11,434 bases of DNA from Pseudomonadales bacterium (GTDB lineage: Bacteria > Pseudomonadota > Gammaproteobacteria > Pseudomonadales > DT-91). Below are positions 6,516 to 11,434 of this stretch, piece by piece (positions within the stretch are counted from its first letter, which is position 1; each line of letters begins with the position of its first letter). The position numbers and the translations under genes are program-made. The DNA lies in assembly GCA_013215025.1 (NCBI GenBank), contig JABSRR010000148.1, positions 1 through 11,434 on the forward strand. Direction: 5' to 3'. Below the pieces are notes generated by a model. That model made no database searches. It was not told the DNA's origin and was given only the letters and a program-made list of their open reading frames with translations.

Positions 6516-7736
6516 CTATCGCTGCTGCCAACGTTTTGCATGCCACAAACCACTAAGCGCTGGCAGTAAAGAAAACAATAAACCAATCAATATAATAGCC
6601 GCAATCAGCCATAGGCTATGCGCATACAGAATACCCTGACCTATCGCCAAACCAAACTCAGACAGCAGCCAGGCGTCGGCAAAAAACAATAAGGCAAATA
6701 AACTCAGCAGCCCAAGTATAATACTGGTAATTACCACCAGCATCGTTTCAAATAAAATTAGGCTAAATAAATACAGCGGTGACGCACCGATCATACGCAA
6801 TAAGTAAATCTCTTGCCGGCGCTCACGCAGCGACATTAACATCAATGCCGACAAGCCCAGTAGCGATGCGATCAATACAAAGCTCGAAATGAGCAATAGC
6901 ACATTCTCTAACACAGCCATAATTTGCCATAACTCTAGTAAACTCACGCCAGGTAAAATCGCGGTTAGCGGCTCTTCCGCATAGCGATTTATGCTGCGCT
7001 GAGTGGCAAAAATTGCGAGTCTTGATTGCAAGCCAAGCATCACTGCTGTGATATTAGTTTTGATCGGCTCTGCAGCGATGAGTGCTCTATTCTCGACCCG
7101 TTCACTTTGATGAATAGCGTCTAAACCTGGCAAGCTCACCAGCAAGGACTGATCAACGGGAGTGCCCGTTTTAGCGAGAATACCCACCACAGTAAAGGGA
7201 AATTTATCGTGTCGACTAAAACTATTGCTCGATAAACCATGGGAGACAATAAGCTGATCTTCTAAACCATAGCCCAGCTGCGCTGCCACATCAGCACCTA
7301 AGACTAAATCAAAAATCTGCTCAAACGCCTGCCCTTGTTGAAATTCCAGTTTTTTGGCCTGGCCGTAGGCAATGACGTCAAAATAATCGCGGCTGGTGCC
7401 AACCACCCTAAAACCGCGATGCGAATCACCCAGGGCAATCGGTACAGCCCAATCAACCTGCGCTTGATTGGCTAGCCAGCTATAGCTAGCTGGGCTAATA
7501 TCGTGAGTAGCAGCGCCAATATGAAACACTGAGTACAATAACAAGTTCAATGGCCCGGTTCTGGCACCGACAATTAAATCCACATCGGATACCGTACTAG
7601 CGAAGCTCTCTTTCGCCTGATGACGAATGTGCTCAACGCCTAAAATAGTCATCACGCTAAGTGCCATAGCTAAAACGGTGAGGCTCAAAGACAGCCTTCT
7701 ATGCCAAATACTTTTAACCGCTAATTCTAAAAACAT
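6516..7736 (-). CDS. FtsX/MacB-type ABC transporter permease of the zinc-responsive Zrm/Zrg type
   Basis: A 406-aa permease with the FtsX/MacB (type VII) topology: one N-terminal helix (about 15-34), a large periplasmic domain (35-275) and three C-terminal helices (about 279-303, 318-350, 373-396). LRERRQEIYLLRMIGAS (303-319) is the cytoplasmic coupling region typical of FtsX permeases. It starts 14 bp after the ATPase stop, so both form one transcript. Proteins of this shape usually transmit force to periplasmic or outer-membrane partners and do not import solute directly. The closest known context is PA4065 in the Zur-controlled PA4063-PA4066 locus of P. aeruginosa. The assignment to zinc rests on the neighbours (DUF3299, ZrgA, Zur), not on residues in this protein. 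Confidence 0.88.
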   Translation of the reverse strand: MFLELAVKSIWHRRLSLSLTVLAMALSVMTILGVEHIRHQAKESFASTVSDVDLIVGARTGPLNLLLYSVFHIGAATHDISPASYSWLANQAQVDWAVPIALGDSHRGFRVVGTSRDYFDVIAYGQAKKLEFQQGQAFEQIFDLVLGADVAAQLGYGLEDQLIVSHGLSSNSFSRHDKFPFTVVGILAKTGTPVDQSLLVSLPGLDAIHQSERVENRALIAAEPIKTNITAVMLGLQSRLAIFATQRSINRYAEEPLTAILPGVSLLELWQIMAVLENVLLLISSFVLIASLLGLSALMLMSLRERRQEIYLLRMIGASPLYLFSLILFETMLVVITSIILGLLSLFALLFFADAWLLSEFGLAIGQGILYAHSLWLIAAIILIGLLFSLLPALSGLWHAKRWQQR

Positions 7737-7750
7737 CGCCCGCTCGAGTC

Positions 7751-8410
7751 CTAGCGCTGATTTATGGAAGCCAATGATGACACATGCGGAAAAAAATCCG
7801 CCAAACTCATATCGTGACTAACAAACAAGATACTGCTTTCAAATTGATTTGCAGTTGCAAACAGTTGCTGCATAAAAACCTCGGTTGACGCACGATCAAG
7901 TGAGGATGTGGGCTCGTCAGCAATCAGTAATTGCGGTCGATTAATCATCGCGCGCGCAATGGCCACCCGCTGCTGCTGACCAATGCTCAAATTATGCACC
8001 GGCTGCTGGCATTCAGCCAGTGATAGGCCTAGATTCAGCAAGCTGTCTTTAACCGCTTGCAGGGCATTAGCAGATTTTTTATTACCTAAATGCTGCGCTA
8101 CACGCACATTATCAATAGCCGAAAGATGGCCTATTAAATTAAATTGTTGAAATACATAGCCAATATGTTGAGCGCGAAATCGATCAAGCTGAAAGGCTTT
8201 TTTATTCTGCAGCGACTCACCTAACACCTTCACCATGCCAAGATAGCCGGGCAATACGCCAGCGATAATATTCAATAAAGTCGATTTTCCACAGCCCGAA
8301 GGACCATGTAAAAAAGTATGTTCAGACATGGACCAGCTAGGTATATTCAGTACTGCAGCATCAGCTGAGTCAGCATAGCTAAAATGCAAATCCTGCAGCT
8401 CAATAATCAT
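7751..8410 (-). CDS. ABC transporter ATPase (LolD/MacB-like), zinc-responsive Zrm/Zrg type
   Basis: A 219-aa nucleotide-binding subunit that energises the adjacent permease. It shows Walker A GPSGCGKST (36-44), a Q-loop in GYVFQQFNL (Gln88/89), signature LSIGQQQR (141-148), Walker B LLIADEP (161-167), D-loop SSLD (169-172) and switch His199. The signature has Ile where LSGGQ has its first Gly; substitutions here occur in LolD-type ATPases, and the catalytic residues are intact. The start at 8410 has only a weak purine-rich ribosome site (AAGAG, 8 nt upstream). It is divergent from the DUF3299 lipoprotein gene across a 95-bp region, consistent with shared control. It corresponds to PA4064 in the P. 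aeruginosa zinc locus. Confidence 0.9.
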   Translation of the reverse strand: MIIELQDLHFSYADSADAAVLNIPSWSMSEHTFLHGPSGCGKSTLLNIIAGVLPGYLGMVKVLGESLQNKKAFQLDRFRAQHIGYVFQQFNLIGHLSAIDNVRVAQHLGNKKSANALQAVKDSLLNLGLSLAECQQPVHNLSIGQQQRVAIARAMINRPQLLIADEPTSSLDRASTEVFMQQLFATANQFESSILFVSHDMSLADFFPHVSSLASINQR

Positions 8411-8430
8411 GCTTGTTGCTCTTAGTTTTT

Positions 8431-8459
8431 ATCATTTATCCGCTTTTACCGCGTTTCAA
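8431..8459 (-). promoter_or_regulatory. Candidate promoter for the ABC transporter genes
   Basis: On the minus strand TTGAAA (8459-8454, five of six) is followed after 17 bp by AATGAT (8436-8431, four of six). It lies 20 bp before the ATPase start codon. I see no clear Zur-type palindrome overlapping it. Confidence 0.35.
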
Positions 8460-8478
8460 CACAGTGTATGCTGCAGCG
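8445..8478 (+). promoter_or_regulatory. Candidate promoter for the DUF3299 lipoprotein gene
   Basis: TTTACC (8445-8450) and TATGCT (8467-8472) are spaced 16 bp apart, each four of six to consensus. The -10 overlaps an imperfect dyad centred on GCTGCAGC (8469-8476). The element overlaps the divergent ABC promoter candidate, so a regulator bound here could control both directions. The match is weak. Confidence 0.3.
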
Positions 8479-8505
8479 TAAAGAATGTCATCTAAAGGTT
8501 ACACT

Positions 8506-9195
8506 ATGCCAGCGTCGTCGGCTCGTTTGTTGATGAGTATATGCTTTATTTCGCTATCGCTACTACTCGGCTGTAGTCAGTCAGAATCAGAAAAAACCGC
8601 TGACATAGCCTCATCCAAAGCAGATGTCGCTCGGCCTTCCAGCAGCAGTACCGCTGATGATAAGGCAAGCGACATATCAAGCAGCCATCAACATGGCCCT
8701 ATTCAGTATCAACAAATTGAATGGACGGACCTGATGCCGCAGGCTGAGTTAGACGCGCTGTTAAACCCGCCTGCCTATCTGGATGAGGTTGAGGACGGCA
8801 GTTTTGAAGATAAAATAGCCAGCCAGATTCAAGCTCAGCTAAACGTTGATTTGGATGATCCATATCAACAGGCCTTAGTCTCAACCAATATTGTTGAGGC
8901 CATGGACCAAGCCTATATTCGGCTACCAGGCTTTGTAGTGCCGCTGAGTTTTGGCGAGAGTGAGTTTATGATTACCGAGTTCTTTTTTGTGCCTTTTTTT
9001 GGCGCCTGCATTCATTTGCCACCACCGCCGCCCAATCAAATTTTGTACGTCAATTACCCTCAAGGTATTGAGCTAAAAGCACTGTATGATGCATTTTGGC
9101 TGAACGGACAACTGAGTACCGAGTTGATTGAAAATGATACCGCGATTGCGGCTTACCAGCTTTCGCTGCATAGCATCGAGCCTTACTACGAATAA
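8506..9195 (+). CDS. DUF3299 lipoprotein of the zinc-responsive transport locus
   Basis: A 229-aa predicted lipoprotein. The signal peptide ends in LLLGC, with the lipidated Cys at residue 23. A Ser/Ala/Asp-rich linker (about 24-60) with a short HQHGP follows. The DUF3299 domain covers the rest, with the family hallmark GACIHLPPPPPNQ around Cys168 and IRLPGFVVPL upstream. The ATG at 8506 is preferred over the in-frame ATG at 8485 because AAAGG (8494-8498) lies 7 nt before it and the signal peptide then has a normal length. The family member PA4066 sits in the P. aeruginosa PA4063-PA4066 zinc locus. Here the gene is divergent from the ABC genes instead of downstream of them. The biochemical role is not established; a periplasmic partner of the FtsX-type permease is inferred. 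Confidence 0.85.
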   Translation: MPASSARLLMSICFISLSLLLGCSQSESEKTADIASSKADVARPSSSSTADDKASDISSSHQHGPIQYQQIEWTDLMPQAELDALLNPPAYLDEVEDGSFEDKIASQIQAQLNVDLDDPYQQALVSTNIVEAMDQAYIRLPGFVVPLSFGESEFMITEFFFVPFFGACIHLPPPPPNQILYVNYPQGIELKALYDAFWLNGQLSTELIENDTAIAAYQLSLHSIEPYYE

Positions 9196-9230
9196 CTGCC
9201 AGCCCCTCTCTTAACTGCCAGCCCATTCTC
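9193..9230 (+). repeat. 19-bp tandem duplication spanning the DUF3299 stop codon
   Basis: TAACTGCCAGCCC occurs at 9193-9205 and again at 9212-9224, period 19, followed by similar CT-rich tails. A third TAACTATCTG begins at 9231. The first TAA is the stop codon of the lipoprotein gene. It looks like local slippage and not a mobile element. Confidence 0.7.
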
Positions 9231-9257
9231 TAACTATCTGTGAATCAGCGCGAAAAA

Positions 9258-10289
9258 TTAACAGGCTTCTGACTGCAGGATACAGGCTTGAATCAGCTGA
9301 TCCCAGCTTGACTGGTGCTCTGCGGTGATAATCTCTAGGCGGCTTTCGAAACACTCATCCACAGACTGTTGACTCAAATGGTCTGCCACCATATTAAAGG
9401 CAACAATCCCCTGGTCGGTTATAAATACTGCTTTTAAGCGTTCTATCTCTAATGCAGCAAAAAACTGCAGCAACTTAGCATAATCAAACACCAGTTCTGG
9501 GGCAAAGCGCCAGCCGATGCTAAAAAAGCCCTCTCCCTGATTAACAGCCTGGAGAATGCCGCTATCAGGGAGAGAACGGGACATCAAACTGTCGATGGTC
9601 TCTTGATGTTTATGATCGTGGCTGTGATGATCTGAATGCTGACAATCTTGAACAGGTTTTTCATGCATATTACCCGTTAACATTTCTAGCTGAACTTCAC
9701 CAAAATCGGTGCGCATTAGCCTTGTTGATTGATAATCAGGCTCAGCCAATAATGCGCTCAAGGCCGCAGCATCGTCACTGCTGTATTGCGCCTGTTTATT
9801 AGCAATTATTAGGTCTGCCACGCTAAGCTGCTGCTGAAAGCTTGCGTGCTCGCGATAGCGCGGCAAAGACAACTGACGCGCATCAATAACTGTAACCACT
9901 TTCTGCAACGCCAGCACCTCGCGATAATGCGGCGCCGTTAATACATTCACAATTTCCTGCGGATGCCCAAGCCCCGTAGGCTCAATCAGTAAACGGTGCG
10001 GTTTGGCCTGCTTCAATAATTGATTCAATGCTATTTGCATGGGCAGTTGCGACGCGCAACACATACAGCCTCCGGCCACCTCGCGCACAAACACCCCACT
10101 CGCTGCAGACTGCTGCGCAGACACAATGCTGCCATCAACCCCAATTTCGCCAAATTCGTTTACTAACACCGCCCAGCGTTCATGTTCGGGGCGCTGTTGC
10201 AGCAAATGCAGAATAGTTGACGTTTTTCCTGCGCCTAGAAAACCCGTAATTAGATGCGTAGGTACTGCTTGAATAGCCAAGTTTGACAT
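9258..10289 (-). CDS. COG0523 (CobW/ZigA-type) metallochaperone GTPase
   Basis: A 343-aa G3E-family GTPase that probably delivers or allocates zinc in the cytoplasm. Visible motifs are Walker A GFLGAGKT (16-23), the metal-binding GGCMCC (73-78, CxCC type), EPTGLGHP (103-110) and a His-rich loop with CQHSDHHSHDHKH (216-228) before the CobW C-terminal domain (about 250-343). The nucleotide-specificity motif NKxD reads NKQA (164-167), losing the Asp. I chose the ATG at 10289, 2 bp after the merC stop; a TTG at 10325 would add 12 residues overlapping merC and match nothing in the family. Genes of this group beside zur are usually induced in zinc starvation. Cobalamin synthesis is unlikely because no cob genes are near. 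Confidence 0.9.
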   Translation of the reverse strand: MSNLAIQAVPTHLITGFLGAGKTSTILHLLQQRPEHERWAVLVNEFGEIGVDGSIVSAQQSAASGVFVREVAGGCMCCASQLPMQIALNQLLKQAKPHRLLIEPTGLGHPQEIVNVLTAPHYREVLALQKVVTVIDARQLSLPRYREHASFQQQLSVADLIIANKQAQYSSDDAAALSALLAEPDYQSTRLMRTDFGEVQLEMLTGNMHEKPVQDCQHSDHHSHDHKHQETIDSLMSRSLPDSGILQAVNQGEGFFSIGWRFAPELVFDYAKLLQFFAALEIERLKAVFITDQGIVAFNMVADHLSQQSVDECFESRLEIITAEHQSSWDQLIQACILQSEAC

Positions 10290-10291
10290 AA

Positions 10292-10708
10292 CTAGGGACT
10301 TGCGGCCGAATCGGCACAGTGACAATCATGCTGTCGACATAAGCGAAAATTAATTAGATGGGCAAGCGCTATAAGTCCAGCACCCATCACCGTGAACACG
10401 GTTTCACCCTCAGCCAGCAACAGCTCGGCCAGTGGCGTGATAGCAAGCATTAACGCAGCCACACCGATTGCACCTAAAGCAAATAAGCGAAAGTTTCGAT
10501 GCTTCTGACAGCCCAACGCCAACGATAGGAGGCTACAGGGAATTACCAGTGCTAGCATGCCAAGGTGAAACGACTCATCCTCAAGCAGTAATACTGCTTG
10601 CGTTGGCAGCCAGACGAGAATCACCGGCAGTAATAGACAATGAATCGTGCATAGCATCGACAGGCTAATGGCTAAGGAATCTCCGAATGGGCGAATAAAT
10701 TTAATCAT
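10292..10708 (-). CDS. MerC-family membrane protein
   Basis: A 138-aa protein with four predicted helices (about 10-35, 45-67, 73-95, 103-120). Helix 1 carries the paired cysteines of MerC in CTIHCLLLP (Cys20, Cys24). The C-terminal tail is rich in potential metal ligands: CRQHDCHCADS (124-134). MerC proteins are best known for mercuric ion uptake, but no merA, merT, merP or merR lies in the window. The gene sits between zur and the COG0523 GTPase, 34 bp after zur and 2 bp before the GTPase, so zinc or another divalent metal is a more likely substrate. That substrate is inferred from context. No strong ribosome site is seen. Confidence 0.85.
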   Translation of the reverse strand: MIKFIRPFGDSLAISLSMLCTIHCLLLPVILVWLPTQAVLLLEDESFHLGMLALVIPCSLLSLALGCQKHRNFRLFALGAIGVAALMLAITPLAELLLAEGETVFTVMGAGLIALAHLINFRLCRQHDCHCADSAASP

Positions 10709-10742
10709 GCGATAAGGTCTTATAGATCGAGCTAATTTTGGC

Positions 10743-11210
10743 TTAGGCAGCTGAGGGTGATGGCTTGCAATTTTCGCATAGACAATCCATCTCTAATTGT
10801 GGACTTTGCAGTTGGTAGCCTGCCTGATCAACACAGGCTGACAATGACTGCATGAGGGATTGGCTAATCCCGACTTCTTTAACTCGCTGACAGGCGCTGC
10901 AAATTAAAAACTGTGGTATCTGATGATCATGCTCACAGCTGATATGCGAACAAGCAACATACTTGTTAGCAATTTTTAAGGCATGCACCAAATGTTGCTG
11001 TTGCAAGAAATCCAGTATTCGATACACCGACATGGTAGGCATCGACAAACCAAAATGTTGCTGGCAAAAATCGGTGATTTCATAAGCTGACAGCGCTTTT
11101 TCTGACTGCAGCAAGGCCGATAAAATATGCTTACGCTTACTGGTTAACTTAACGCCGTTTGCACTGCACTGCTGCTCTGCCGCATGTAAAATTGTATCTA
11201 CCGAAGCCAT
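10743..11210 (-). CDS. zur: Zinc uptake regulator Zur (Fur family)
   Basis: A 155-aa Fur-family repressor. A winged helix covers about 20-85, with recognition-helix residues in MPTMSVYRILDFL (57-69), matching the PTVYRALDFL region of E. coli Zur. The regulatory zinc region has His94 and His96 (CEHDHQ). The structural zinc site is formed by CSAC (104-107) and CENC (145-148). The Zur-type VYRxLDFL and SAYE motifs favour Zur over Fur, PerR or Nur. It lies 4 bp after the zrgA stop and ahead of merC and the COG0523 gene, so it is probably co-transcribed with its own target genes. In zinc-replete cells it would repress them; this is inferred from the family. Confidence 0.93.
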   Translation of the reverse strand: MASVDTILHAAEQQCSANGVKLTSKRKHILSALLQSEKALSAYEITDFCQQHFGLSMPTMSVYRILDFLQQQHLVHALKIANKYVACSHISCEHDHQIPQFLICSACQRVKEVGISQSLMQSLSACVDQAGYQLQSPQLEMDCLCENCKPSPSAA

Positions 11211-11214
11211 AAAT

Positions 11215-11434
11215 TTACTCTAGATTCCATCGCTTAGCTGCCGCAACTAAGCGCTGAAAATATTGGCCCGACTGCATCACGGCCTCAGCTTGCACCGTTT
11301 CAATCGCAGGATATACCTGGAATAACTCAAGTGTTAATGCCTTAACAGCCTTAACATCTGCGCATTGAAATTGGTACTTAGCTACGATGTCGCTGTGTGA
11401 TGCTTGATTATGGTCTGCGTGGTCTGCGTGATCT
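11215..11434 (-). CDS. zrgA: ZrgA/DUF2796 periplasmic zinc-binding protein, C-terminal part (5' end missing)
   Basis: The frame is open on the minus strand from the right edge to a TAA at 11217-11215, giving the last 72 residues. They begin with a His/Asp repeat DHADHADHN, followed by YQFQCADVKAVKALTLELFQVYPAIETVQAEAV, which matches the C-terminal half of ZrgA/DUF2796 proteins (CxxxxAVKALxVxLFxxxPxxExV). Such proteins are secreted and bind zinc through a His-rich loop; they are needed for zinc acquisition in Vibrio (ZrgA) and are the PA4063 type in P. aeruginosa. The stop is 4 bp before zur, so zrgA is probably nearer the promoter. The signal peptide and the bulk of the His-rich region lie off the window. 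Confidence 0.85.
   Translation of the reverse strand, partial: DHADHADHNQASHSDIVAKYQFQCADVKAVKALTLELFQVYPAIETVQAEAVMQSGQYFQRLVAAAKRWNLE

Noticed and set aside
8485..8505. Earlier ATG start for the DUF3299 lipoprotein
   Set aside because: It has a poorly spaced ribosome site and lengthens the signal peptide; the ATG at 8506 has AAAGG at good spacing.
10290..10325. Upstream TTG start for the COG0523 GTPase
   Set aside because: It overlaps merC, adds 12 non-family residues and is a weak start compared with the ATG at 10289 just after the merC stop.
10292..10708. Part of a mercury resistance operon
   Set aside because: No merA, merT, merP or merR is present, and the neighbours are zinc genes.
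10712..10723. ATAAG-GT-CTTAT dyad between zur and merC as a Zur box
   Set aside because: It is only 12 bp, does not match the GTTATA/TATAAC-type Zur motif and lies inside an apparent operon.

Overview
The window is 11.4 kb of what looks like chromosome from a marine-type gammaproteobacterium with mid GC content. This is an inference from gene content: a gamma-type Zur, a ZrgA/DUF3299/FtsX zinc module known from Pseudomonas and Vibrio, and DUF2244. I cannot name the genus. The window is densely coded, with no gap above 300 bp and no RNA genes, insertion sequences, CRISPR arrays or phage genes.

Left part (1-1892, +): the 3' end of a membrane-bound c-di-GMP signalling protein. It has a MASE1-like membrane sensor, a degenerate GGDEF domain and an EAL domain whose metal and substrate ligands are kept.

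Respiratory block (2062-5638, +): a tightly packed operon of a Sco copper chaperone, a CcoN-like haem-copper subunit I, a CcoO-like monohaem cytochrome c, a 78-aa one-helix protein and a CcoP-like subunit. Neighbouring genes overlap by 4 to 11 bp. The complex resembles a cbb3 (C-family) oxidase but differs from the textbook enzyme. Subunit I keeps all six haem/Cu histidines and the active-site tyrosine, but carries Gly, Gly and Gln where P. stutzeri CcoN has Ser240, His243 and Glu323. The last subunit has one haem instead of two and a soluble Ig-like N-terminal domain in place of the first CcoP helix. The promoter region upstream of sco holds two adjacent inverted repeats. A DUF2244 membrane protein gene (5876-6382, +) follows after a 237-bp spacer.

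Zinc block (6516-11434): on the minus strand, reading from the right edge, there is the C-terminus of a His-rich ZrgA/DUF2796 periplasmic zinc protein, then zur, a MerC-family membrane protein and a COG0523 (CobW/ZigA-type) metallochaperone GTPase. A DUF3299 lipoprotein lies on the plus strand and is divergent from a two-gene ABC transporter (ATPase plus FtsX/MacB-type permease) on the minus strand. ZrgA/DUF2796, ATPase, permease and DUF3299 are the same four families as the Zur-controlled PA4063-PA4066 locus of P. aeruginosa, but here the set is rearranged around zur, merC and the GTPase. The reading is a zinc-starvation module: Zur senses zinc, the ABC/lipoprotein/ZrgA system handles periplasmic zinc, the GTPase allocates it in the cytoplasm, and MerC may be an additional metal permease. 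I found no convincing Zur box inside the window; the likely place for one is upstream of zrgA, off the right edge.
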